Shown in pieces: positions 12,422 to 22,544 of a stretch of 64,000 nt of DNA; the first letter of the stretch is position 1, and each line of letters starts with the position of its first letter. The stretch spans positions 29,089,306 to 29,153,305 of the forward strand of contig NC_068978.1 in assembly GCF_016808095.1 (NCBI RefSeq), read 5' to 3'. Source of the DNA: Vigna angularis. Lineage: Eukaryota; Streptophyta; Magnoliopsida; Fabales; Fabaceae. The translations under genes were made by a program, and so were the position numbers. The notes beneath the pieces were generated by a model. The model saw nothing but the letters and a program-made list of their open reading frames with translations, had not been told where the DNA came from and ran no database searches.

Positions 12422-13931
12422 TCATGAAATGAATAACAAATGGAAGTTGTTAGTTTTCAAACCATATCCTTGGAGTCTCTTGACATAATGTTTTCTTATT
12501 GCCCTATATGCGTCGTCAATGTTTTTGTTGAGAAATATTGTCTTGACATCCATTTGATGAAGTTCCAAATCATAATGTGCAACAAAAGTCATTATTCTTC
12601 TAAAAGAGTCTTTCGATAAAACTAGAGAGAAAGCCTCTTTAAAACGACAAACCCCTTCATTATTCTCTCTTGGTCTTAAATATTCACTTAATACCAATAC
12701 CAATGGGCTTCATATCTTATGGTAATAAGACAAGTTCTCAAAGTTTATTGTCTTGCATGAATTCATGAAGCACATGTTTATAAGGATCTTGAGTTTGTTC
12801 TTATAGAGATTTTTGAACTTGTTAGAGGTTTTGAACTTGCTTCATCATAAGCAACTTTATTTATCATATCACTTTCACTGATTCATCATCTAACCTTATT
12901 CTTCCCCTCAAACTCAATATCCTCAAAGAATATGACTCTTCTCGTCTCAAAGATATTTTTAATTTGGGATCATAAAATTTTTAGTCCTTGATCTTGTTAT
13001 TTGACTCTATGAAGTCAATATTATGCTTAGTATCATGCAATTTTCTATTTAAGGATTCACAACAATAAGTCACCATATGAAGAATATGTAGATTATTATT
13101 AGCTAAAAATAAATTCGTTCCAACAAAACTTGAATTTAAAGACAATCTGAATTCATTGTTTCCTAACAAACATAATTAAAATAATTTGTCCAAATTAACA
13201 AATAAAACCAAATTTCCCCTAAATGACATTATAACTAAAGTGTTTTTCAAATCCAAAATAGAAAACTAGCACATAATAGTAATCTAAAACATCCTATGAC
13301 TTTCATCTCTACCGATTTGCTATCTCCCACATAGACCCATCCTTAGGCAACCTTTCTTTGCACACCAAGCATGATATTTTGCATAATCCTTCTTTATGAG
13401 TTCAACTTTATTGAAAAAGAAACATTTATCAGACTAATTTTTATTTTTTGTGATGAACCTTTAGCAACATCAATTTTAGATTCTCAGTTTTTTTTTCCTC
13501 TTTGTCCTTGTCATTAGAGGTATTACCTAAGTGAGCACTTTCAATATTTTCTTTCTTTAGTCTCTCATCTTCTTGAACACAATATGAAATTAGCTTATTA
13601 AGAGACAATTTCTCCTAAACCTTAAACTGTCCAAAATGTAAAGGAAGAGGATCAAAACAAAATGTACGAGTAACTCTTTCGACAACTCAAGTTTCAACAC
13701 CTTAAGTTTTGAGGCAATGTTCATCATCTCCATAATGTACTTTCTCACATTTCCTTTGCCTTGATACCTCATGGAATCCAAACTTTGAAGAAACACACTT
13801 GTTTCTACCTTATCGTTTTTCACAAAGTGCTTTTCAATCTTAACAAGGAAAGTTTTAACACTTGTAATTTCTTCAGATACAATACCTCTATAGATCTCTG
13901 AAATACTACACTTAATGATAATCAAACTCAT
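12422..13931 (-). mobile_element. Decayed Ty1/copia retrotransposon (gag and RT pieces)
   Basis: Minus-strand remnants in element order. At 13931-13590 there is a gag (UBN2-type) piece with KNDKVETSVFLQSLDSMRYQ and GKGNVRKYIMEMMNIASKLK. Near 13360-13310 a zinc-knuckle neighbourhood reads AKYHAWCAKKG. At 12703-12422 there is a reverse transcriptase piece with DLELHQMDVKTIFLN, the copia RT motif, carrying K for the usual G after FLN. Protease, integrase and most of RT are missing or unreadable. Frameshifts and stops show it is dead. Confidence 0.8.
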
Positions 13932-14966
13932 ATGATTTAAGCGGTCTCACTTCTCATATTCTCTCCGTGAAGTTGAGATCCATGTAGTTAAGAACTATTT
14001 CCATGTTCTCTCTTCAATCCTTAATTCAAATAATTCAATCAAAATTATCAACAAGACCAAAATTAATCTTTATTTATTCCAAAATCAAATTAATTATTAA
14101 TTATATTTTATTTTAAAATTCATAAAAATAAACTAAAAAACAAAAAAATTATGAATATCCAAAAACCAGATCCAAGCTTCCAAAACGAATATGCACCTAA
14201 CCAGACATGGGCCAAAAACGAAACTTTGCCAAAATGAACCACGCAACGGTATCACCTAAAGCGAAATAGAAAAATATAGTAACAATGCCTCTGCCATCGC
14301 AGCTTGTGAACCACCATAGATCCATCATCGCTAGCAAACCAGAGAACGAACCAGCATAAACCACCACTAATCACCTCTATTGTTCCCGAGCCATTGTGAG
14401 AACCAACGAAAAACAAAACCAGAAAATTAAAAAAACCTTCTTCCTCTTTCGTAAGTCACTATTGCGGGTAAAAACCATCACAAATCCATCATAAACTCTC
14501 TAGACTCCATATAAACAACAACAAAGGCCACTATACGCAAAACCATATTTTTTCATCAGGATCTCCATCACTTTGTTGCAAGCAACCACCAGTGCAAATC
14601 CACCAAATCTTGAGAAGAAAGACGTGTTTGAGCCGTTGTCGCTCACAAGCTTCACTATCGTAAATCACCCCGAAGTTGTCCCAAGTGATTGTTGTTGAAA
14701 GAACAACCCTTCATTACGAAGGTGCCACCATCACAAGTGCTTTTCGAAGGCAACCACCACGACTCCATCGTAGACCACTAACAAGGGAAGGTCACTGCCT
14801 GAAATAGAGCTATGTTGTGAATGTATAAGGTAGCTTCTGTTAGGGAAAAGAAGAAATAGAGTGCCTCCCCAGACCTGTAAGAAAACTAGAATCAGAACCA
14901 CCATCACTTCGAACGCAACCAAAAATCATTATGTTTCCAATGATCACCACTGCTTGAGAGAACTCC
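13932..14966. other. Repeat-like sequence between the gag remnant and a duplicated segment
   Basis: Moderate GC content, with many CCACCA and ACCACCAT words between about 14280 and 14960. No protein was recognised on either strand. It probably belongs to the 5' part of the copia remnant or another element. Confidence 0.35.
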
Positions 14967-15362
14967 ACGATAGAAAACATGGCGGCACACCATAAAAGGG
15001 ATCAAGATTGAGGTTTTATGAAACCCACGATAGAGAGAGGAAAAACCCATGGATCACTGGGTTAAAATTGTGAAAGGATTAGCCATGTTCGATGTACGAT
15101 GCACTGTTAGTGAAGAAGGAAGGAAGGCAAAAATGTATAAAAAGATTGGGGATTTTTCCCCAATTTAGGGTTTCTGATTCTAATTTCCACTTTAGGGTTC
15201 TTAAAACATTAGGGTTTTAGATTGAAATTTTCTTTGATTTTAATAAAAGAACCCACACAAAAATATCCATTAATACAATTAACAAAACAAGATTTAAGAT
15301 GCAAACCATAATCATATAAAACCCCCAAATTTCATAAACAAAATTTCTCATAAAGTTGAAAA
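14967..15362. repeat. ~400-bp direct duplication, copy A
   Basis: Runs from GATAGAAAACATGGCGGCAC to TCTCATAAAGTTGAAAA. It matches 16443-16820 almost base for base. The main difference is an 18-19 base block near 15155 (ATTGGGGATTTTTCCCCAAT), itself a small palindrome, that is absent from copy B. Confidence 0.9.
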
Positions 15363-16088
15363 GATCAAAATTATGGTTTAAACTAATTAATTATAAACTA
15401 ACATGCTTTGTTACTAATTCCCTTTAAAATAGAAGATTAAAAGCGTAATTGAAGGATTGGATATGAGAAACAATTAATATGTATATGATATTTGTTCAGT
15501 AATTGAAGGATTAGAAATGGGAAACAATTAATATGTATCTTTATTTTCTCTTTTATGCTTTGTTCACATTAGATGATTTGTGGGAGATGATTTGGGAGAG
15601 AATGATTGAATGGATTTGAGGGGATTTAGCCTATGTTTGTTTGAAGGTATTTCACTATTTGAGTGAAATAGCAAAGACGGATTTACTCTAGCAGTGTCGT
15701 TCGCTTGCGACGATTTGGTTGGACAGAAAAGCGAAGATTTGAGTGTTTACAACATCTCGCTAAATTAAGAAGATTTGCACTGATTTTGGCGTAGAAGACT
15801 GTTTTGCCCTGTACTATTATTAAAATTCCAACCACACCATTCAGCCATGCATAATATAAAAAATGCAGAAATTGTATTCGATTCTTATGTTATTCAGAAC
15901 CGATTCCAACCATATGAAACATAATATAAAAAACCTAGCACTCTGGTTAATGGAGGAGGTAATGTTTCTTTTTGGATTTTGATGTGGTTGTTGCAGGTTG
16001 AAGGTGTCTGATTTAGATGAAGAGGAAGATAGTGGTTAATGGAGGAGGAAGAACGTGGTTGACGATGAGGAGGGAATTGAAGACGGGT

Positions 16089-16250
16089 GTGTATTCCGTT
16101 ACAAAGAATAGCGTAACCGGTTCGAGCTTTTGGAAGGAGTTGTAGAGGTGAGGCGTATTCGGTTACACGGGAAGCGTATCCGGTTCCAGCTTGGAGAAGA
16201 ACTTCGAAATGATGCTTACTCGGTTACAGAGTAGCATATCCGGTTCCAAT
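16089..16250. repeat. Array of CGTATTCGGTTACA / CGTATCCGGTTCCA motifs
   Basis: Six variants occur within ~160 bases: GTATTCCGTTACA, GCGTAACCGGTTCGAG, GCGTATTCGGTTACA, GCGTATCCGGTTCCAG, CTTACTCGGTTACAG and GCATATCCGGTTCC. The 18.3-18.6 kb array carries the complementary motif. Confidence 0.7.
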
Positions 16251-16442
16251 GCTGCATTCCTTCGTCGTTTCCACAACATTCGTTCGGTCCAACGTGAAAG
16301 GGAGGACGGAGAGGAGGGAGATGAGGGAGATGTCTACAGGGCGAAGGTTTGTGCGTTGGAGGACATGTGGTGGTCGTGGCCATGGACAAATGCAATGAAA
16401 TACATAGTTTTATAATTTTCTTTTCTTTTTATAATTTTCCAA

Positions 16443-16820
16443 GATAGAAAACATGGCAGCGCACCAGAAAAGGGATTAAGATTGGGGTTTTATGAAACTC
16501 ACGATAGAGAGAGGAAAAACCCATGGATCACTGGGTTAAAAGTGTGAAAGGATTATCCATGTTCGATGTACGATGCAGTGTTAGTGAAGAAGGAAGGAAG
16601 GCAAAAATGTATAAAAAGTTTAGGGTTTCTGATTCTAATTTCCACTTTAGGGTTCTTAAAACGTTCAGGTTTTAGATTGAAATTTTCTTTGATTTTAATA
16701 AAAGAACCCACACAAAAATATCCATTAATACAATTAACAAAACAAGATTTAAGATGCAAACCATAATCATATAAAACCCCCAAATTTCATAAACAAAATT
16801 TCTCATAAAGTTGAAAACAT
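16443..16820. repeat. ~400-bp direct duplication, copy B
   Basis: Second copy of 14967-15362, same orientation, near-identical. It is bracketed by ATACATAGTTTTATAATTTT at about 16397 and 16829, suggesting insertion or duplication into that sequence. Confidence 0.88.
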
Positions 16821-16854
16821 TTTCCACAATACATAGTTTTATAATTTTTACTAC

Positions 16855-17535
16855 ATTTAAAAATAAATTCATTTTACTACATTATAATTTTTTTAATTTT
16901 TATAAAATAATTTAAATAATTATTTATAATTTTGGTCTTTTTATACAAATTTTAACATTTAAATATAACAATAATAAATAACATTTTCTATAACTTCCAT
17001 AACTAGGGGCATTTTGGTAATATTTCATTTCTACCAATTATACAATTTTTTTTATCAGTCACATCAATCAAATCCTACACTAATTCTCATAAACTTTACT
17101 TCCAAATCTACTCTAAATTACCCACAAATTCACTCAAAAAAACAACAAAAATATCACCCTCAAATCCATTCAAAGCATCTCCCCTAAATCATATCCCTCA
17201 AATCACCTCAAAAGAACAAAGCTTTAAGGGTAAAATTTTTGTTGTTTGTTTGAGTGAATTTGGAGGTAATTGAGAGTGGATTTGGAAGTAAAGTTTCTGA
17301 GAATTAGTGTACGATTTGATTGATGTGATATATTTAAAAAATTTGCTTAATTGGTAGAAATTAAAGATTACCAAAATGCCCATAATTATTAAAGTAATAT
17401 AAAATGAAATTTGTTAATGTTATATTTAATTGTAAAAATGTTTATAAAGAGTAAAAAATTTAAAATAATTATTAAAATAAATTTTTAAAAAGTAAAAAAA
17501 TTATAATTTAGTAAAATGAATTTATTTTTAATAAT
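16855..17535. repeat. Long inverted repeat with ~300-bp arms
   Basis: The left arm is about 16855-17157 and the right about 17231-17535. The complement of the right arm follows the left closely: AAAAATAAATTCATTTTACT, GGGCATTTTGGTAAT, TTTCTACCAATTA, CACATCAATCAAATC, TACACTAATTCTCA, AAACTTTACTTCCAAATC and AATTCACTCAAA all occur in the same order. The spacer is ~75 bases. This is a foldback or MITE-like structure with no coding capacity. Transcription through it would give a long hairpin. Confidence 0.88.
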
Positions 17536-17995
17536 AGTATGGAATGAGAGTCTGGTGTTAAAGATATGATGTCAACACTAACATTAAACTCTTCATTTTA
17601 TTTCTAAAAAAATTACCAATCATTCTTAACATTAATTTTATTTTATTTTTACTAATAGAAGATATTATAAATTCATTTTTTTGCATTATGGAAAAAGTGG
17701 GAAGTAAAGTCTGTAAATTATTAGAGTAACATTGAGAAATGAGTGTGAAGAAACATGATTTGTGTAGTGCAGTAGCAGCAGAAGATAATAATAGATTCGG
17801 AAAGAAAGGATGAAGATGGTGTGTTGCCCTACCCTACCCCCATCCAACCAAACCATCCTCATAATTAGCTGCGTCACTATTTACAGTTTGTAACAGTAAC
17901 AACTATGGTCACAGCAACCACAACTTCTTCATTATTTATTTATTTATTTATTCTCTTCCACAATCACTACGCTCTCTCACTCGCAAACTACAACC

Positions 17996-18316
17996 ATGGA
18001 AGGGAAGAAGAAAACCACAAATGACCTTCTCTTCCTGTCTCTCGCCCTCGCCCTCTCTCTCTCAGCCGTCGTAACCCTCCCATCCCAACTCCAAACCTTA
18101 CTCTCCACTTTCTCCCCTACCCACCCACCCTCTCATGGCTCGAAGCCGAAGCCCTTTCAAAACCCGACCCGGATGATGCTCTCTCCCTTAACCTGCACCA
18201 CTTAGATGCACTCTCCTCCGATAAAACCCTGGAGCAACTCTTCCACAGTGAAGTACATAATGGAAGAGTTGAAATCATTCCATCATCAGAAGCCACCACC
18301 CACCCTGCTCCGAAGC
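17996..18316 (+). pseudogene. 5' part of an unrecognised signal-anchored protein gene, frameshifted and truncated
   Basis: The ATG in good context (aaccATGGAAG) starts MEGKKKTTNDLLFLSLALAL with a hydrophobic segment to about residue 26, so it looks like a signal peptide or anchor. The first frame is open to 18205. From ~18133 another frame reads as normal protein (SWLEAEALSKPDPDDALSL, LNLHHLDALSSDKTLEQLF) to about 18316. The switch falls in an ACCC-ACCC-ACCC run, where loss of one 4-bp unit would explain the shift. The second frame then runs into the GGAACCGAATA array at 18321, so the 3' end is lost. The 5' leader is pyrimidine-rich with (TTTA)n. I do not recognise the family. A sequencing error at the ACCC run is possible. 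Confidence 0.5.
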
Positions 18317-18320
18317 GTGC

Positions 18321-18605
18321 TGGAACCGAATAAAGCAGCGCTTGGAACCGAATACACCCGTTGAACGAATGCCTGGAACCGAATACAAGCAAGCGGAATC
18401 GAATACAATACCCATTTTTCCTCTCACTCTGCAACGTATCCAAATACGCACACCCCATAACCGAATACACCTTCCACATCTCAACTTCTGGAACCGAATA
18501 CGCAACCCTTCACGCTTTGCTTCTCCATCTTCAACGCCTCTTCCTGCTTTATGCAAATAGCTTCTGCATTAATATTTATTAACCATTCCTGGAATCGATT
18601 ATCCA
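18321..18605. repeat. Array of TGGAACCGAATACA motifs
   Basis: TGGAACCGAATA or close variants start at 18321, 18343, 18374, ~18395, ~18457, 18489 and 18590 (TGGAATCGATTATCCAG), with spacings from 20 bases upward. The orientation is opposite to the related array at 16089-16250. Several overlapping short open frames here are artefacts of this composition. Confidence 0.75.
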
Positions 18606-19521
18606 GTTACAGAATCGAATTGGTTGCATGTTCTCAGTTGGTATTATCATATGTGTTAAGGGTAAAAAAGTCATTTGTCTTCAATTCATCGCAAATCTTC
18701 TCAGAACAACGAGTGATACAAAAAAGAGGTATCCCACAAATCTCCTCAATTCCGTCGTCACAAATCCGCAAAAGTGAACAACACTGTGATTTGGATTCAT
18801 TGCTCGCAAACTCGCATGAACAGTAAAATCTGTTCATGCGAACACAACATTAATGGGGATAAAGAGAAAGAACGAGGAGTGTTACTTCCTACACCTCACT
18901 CATCTCATCCTACACCTCCTATTTTACAATTTTGTCTTTCATTTATTAAATTTTAATTAAGTTTAATGATGATTTAACGATGTTCCAACGTCTAATAACC
19001 CCAAACCCCTTATTTTTATAAATCCTACATGCACCCCTTTTTCTATTCCATCACTTTCTGTACTTATGTGGTATTTTCTTCACTTTTTTTTGTTTCACTT
19101 ATTTGAGCTTACCTTCTCAAAGTGATGATACATTGGTGGTGATTTTGATCAACTTTGGTGGTAGTTGTGCTGTGTGTGGTGTGATTCTTGGAGGAGAAAG
19201 GCGGTGAAAGAAATTCATGCATTCGAAAGGCATCGAGGTTAGTATATAATATGCCTATACACTCTTACCCGACATTACAATTGCGGTTAAAGATGTATCG
19301 GCGTTCAAATGCTGGTTATGCATTACCGCGCCTCGAAGTTCGGCAACCCTCAACCGAACTTTGAAGTGCGGTTGAGGGTGAGCGTGCCGCACTTTCATCT
19401 TCGCTTAATACTTTTATCATGTTTTTATGTTATTGTATTATGTTTGTTTAATACGTTATATGTTTATGTTGGTGATAGATTATGCTATTTTTTTATACTA
19501 TGTTTGCTATATTATGTTTGG
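18606..19521. other. Repeat-derived region between two gene relics
   Basis: It contains further GC-richer words (CGAAGTTCGGCAACCCTCAA, GAACTTTGAAGTGCGGTTGA near 19335-19380) that look like another decayed LTR interior. No complete gene was seen. Confidence 0.4.
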
Positions 19522-19870
19522 TTAATACTTGGAATACAAGCTCTGGAGATCGGGGCATGGCTCAGGAATCACCTCCTTGGAGAAACCAATTACATTAGAA
19601 TAAAACCATGAAGTGGATAGTGCATAACTGAGAGAAAAAGTCATGTTTGAAAGACAGATCGTTGAGAATGGTGATTCAAATATTCTTGAAAAATTTCCAG
19701 CAACAATAATATTTACACCCATCACATTCTTGAAAGTAACGCTACCAACAATTGGAAGTGCACTTGTGTCAATGGAAATTGGAGTATCCTATCATGCTTA
19801 TTCCCTGGTGACTATTTTCCAATTCTGCATAAGAAATGAAGATACTTTTCATACTACAAGTAATTAATAT
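19522..19870 (-). pseudogene. 3' fragment of a GH28 polygalacturonase-like gene
   Basis: The minus strand reads ALPIVGSVTFKNVMG, VNIIVAGNFSRIFESPF, STICLSNMTFSLS, SWFYSNVIGFSK and PEPCPDLQS, then TAA at 19524-19522. These match the C-terminal end of plant glycoside hydrolase family 28 proteins of the At3g62110 type, cell-wall pectin-degrading enzymes with the block NICLSNVTLS...C.DVxGFS...PxPCPDLQ. The catalytic motifs (NTD, DD, GHG, RIK) lie upstream in the family and are absent here. The Cys expected in the SW.CSDV block is Tyr. Upstream of about 19800 the frame decays, so this is a relic. Confidence 0.75.
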
Positions 19871-20134
19871 GCTTGGAGCTATGCCATTTGTTTAAAGGGA
19901 TTCGACAATTGTACGAGAAGTAATGTTCTAAATTTGAAAGTTACTGCATTGTTGAAAGAAGAAAGATAAAAAATGAGGAAAAAAGAATCGCAATTCGAAA
20001 TGCACTAATATTCAACCGATGTTGGAAGTGCGACAACCGACATTGGAATTATGATAAGGGTAAACATGAAAATTAAATAAAAATTAGAGGTACAGGACGA
20101 AATAGATGAAATGCAGGGAGAATCACTCAGAATC

Positions 20135-20375
20135 AAGAATGATATGAGCGTCACATGAAGATCATGACACATTTATGTAACCTTTGTCGGTTAATTTTCT
20201 TAAGTTTCAATATTTTAATTTAACCTCTTAACAAGTTTAAATATTTCTTATGATCTCCACACAATATCCTTTCATAACATATATGTTTTTTACCATATTT
20301 ACTTAATTAGATAATTTTATAATTAATGAATAAAATATAATAGTCCTAATATATTTAATTATTTGTTTTATATAC
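20135..20375. repeat. Direct repeat, right copy (matches 11815-12060)
   Basis: Same-orientation match to 11815-12060, about 8.3 kb away, ending before the (TA)n tract that follows the left copy. Confidence 0.6.
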
Positions 20376-20968
20376 AAGTCACCCAAATTTTTAACACTAA
20401 GAGTTTGTATTTTATGCTTTCTTTATATCATTGTGCTCATATTTGTGTACTATTGTTCCTATTCCACTTTGATACGCAATTTTCAAACTTAATCCTATGA
20501 ATATCTCTGTTTAGTAGTAAATATCCTTGAGATTTGTGATTTATTTTATAATTTTAAAAAGATAAGAAAATTTGAGTTTAAATACTAAATCAAGCAAAAC
20601 ATATTTAGACGGTCATCAAGAAAACTCTGTCCAAAACACACTTTCAACCAAAACCTTAATCTCCAATAAAAATATGTTGTGTCAATCACCTTTTAAATCC
20701 ACCCATTATATCACCATTAACAAAAAAAAAAGTTGATTGAAAATAACAAGTCTTCTTTCATCTTATACATAACAAGTATGGCTAAACTCGAAAATCAAAC
20801 CACCAGCAACAGTAGAAAAAGAGTAACATGTTTCATAAAATTATTGTCTAACATAAAAAAAAAGATATGCAATAATATTTTTGTAATTACAAGCAACTAT
20901 TTTGCGTGAGATGTTTTAAGTTCGATGTTTTAGGATTCAAGGTAAATTTTAAAACATACATTACATAA

Positions 20969-21123
20969 CGTCACCATCTGTCCTAAAATTTATAATTTAT
21001 GTAAAACTATAGGAGATCATTATCTGTCATAAAATTTATAATTTATGTAAAACCTAGGACGTCATTATCTGTCATAAAATTTATAATTTATTTAAAACCA
21101 TAGGACGTCATTATCTGTCATTA
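20969..21123. repeat. 46-bp tandem repeat, 3.4 copies
   Basis: Units start at 20969, 21015, 21060 and 21106 (CGTCATTATCTGTCATAAAA type), spaced 46, 45 and 46 bases. The second and third units are nearly identical. Confidence 0.92.
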
Positions 21124-21449
21124 TTTCATCTTTTACATTAGTATTGTAGTTGTTTTTTTTTCAATCATGATAGTGTATAAATATCTCTATTGGATTCTTA
21201 TGTCTTTGATAACGTGTTATGAAGATGCTTAAATTTGATGAATATCAAAATTAATTCTTTTAATGTAAGTTAAATAAATAATTGTAATTATATTTTTATA
21301 ATTGAAATTCAAAATATAGGACAGTAAACATTGTAAAACTACTTAATTATTTAAGTCACATAATTATTAAGTTATTCCTTTGTTTACAAAGTATTTTTAA
21401 TAATTAATATATCCATGTTGTAAGAATATTCAAGAGTAGTTTCAAAACA

Positions 21450-22500
21450 TAAAATAAATTTTAGAAGGTCTTGCGACATTTTAATTTTTTATATAAAATG
21501 AAATTATTCAATATCTTATATAAATCAATAACAATATTATTGTACACTAAAATTATTGTTAACAAAATAAAATGTATTTATTTAGACAAATGTAAAGAAA
21601 ATATATTTAACTTGCATAATATAAAAGATGATGATTTATTCATTTTCAGTTTGTATTTATTTATTTTCTTCAGGTACATTTTGGTGCGATTTTAAATTCA
21701 TTCTGTATAAGTTTTTTTATTGTTGTCAAAACTGACACTCGGTTCACAACATCTTTTAAATTATAAGTTAAATTAGTAGACTGTGTTTTCTTAATGTATT
21801 ATTAGCATAACAATATTTATAAATGTCATACAATGCATCAACCAAACACTATAACACAAATAACACTATCATAAACTAAGTTGGTAAGTAAAACAATATT
21901 AATACACAAAGTAATAATTCGAAACTGATATTTGTGTATTACAATTAACTATCTTCCAAATATATGCAAAACATAATTTTAGCAATAATGCATTGAGATA
22001 ATTAATTTCTTAAAAGACATAGAATTTAATAAAACATGAATATAAGAAGTGCACAAGATTTATTCTAAGTTTATCTATATGAAAAATCATCCTAGATATT
22101 TTGATTTTCATTTTACAAAAGTTAATTATATGGATATCGAGATGGGTGAAAAAAACAATAGCTTGAATAATACAAGAGAAAATTTATTCATTTCCAGTTT
22201 TGTATTTATTTCTTTTACTTCATCTTTACTTTTGGTGTGATGTGCAATTAACTCAACACAATCTTTTTGTTATTAATGGATTCAAATTCACACTTGGTTC
22301 ACAAAAGTATTTATTTGAACTATAAGTATTTATTTTTATATAAGATCAATTATCATAAAAATATTATATATCATATAAGACAAGAATGAAAACATAACGC
22401 AATCGTAAATCAAGTAGTGGATTCAAATTAAAACAATGTCAGTACACTTAGTGACGATGGTATTGATGTGTTCCAATTATACTATAAATTATATAAGTCA
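21450..22500. repeat. Pair of diverged direct repeats downstream of SURNod19
   Basis: The segments at about 21600-21960 and 22140-22500 share ordered words: AATTTATTCATTT, TTTTGGTGTGAT/TTTTGGTGCGAT, CACTTGGTTCACAA/CACTCGGTTCACAA and AACTATAAGT/AATTATAAGT. This looks like an old local duplication of non-coding DNA. Confidence 0.5.
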
Positions 22501-22544
22501 TTATAGAAAGATAAATAACTAGTTTCACATCAAATTTCCTTCAA

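Larger units (their letters stand above)
15557..17222. mobile_element. Candidate terminal-inverted-repeat element carrying copy B
   Basis: The left end reads GCTTTGTTCAC and soon GATGATTTGGGAGAG, AATGATTGAATGGATTTGAG. The complement of the right end reads GCTTTGTTCTT, then ATGATTTAGGGGAGATG and TTTGAATGGATTTGAGGG. These are imperfect inverted termini of ~60 bases or more, reminiscent of non-autonomous Mutator-like elements. No transposase was seen, and I could not establish a target duplication. The body holds copy B of the 400-bp duplication and part of the CGTATCCGGTTCCAG array. Confidence 0.45.

Noticed and set aside
18117..18582. Four overlapping frames of 72-120 codons
   Set aside because: They run on both strands across the GGAACCGAATAC array, and only the 17996-18316 sense reading looks like protein.
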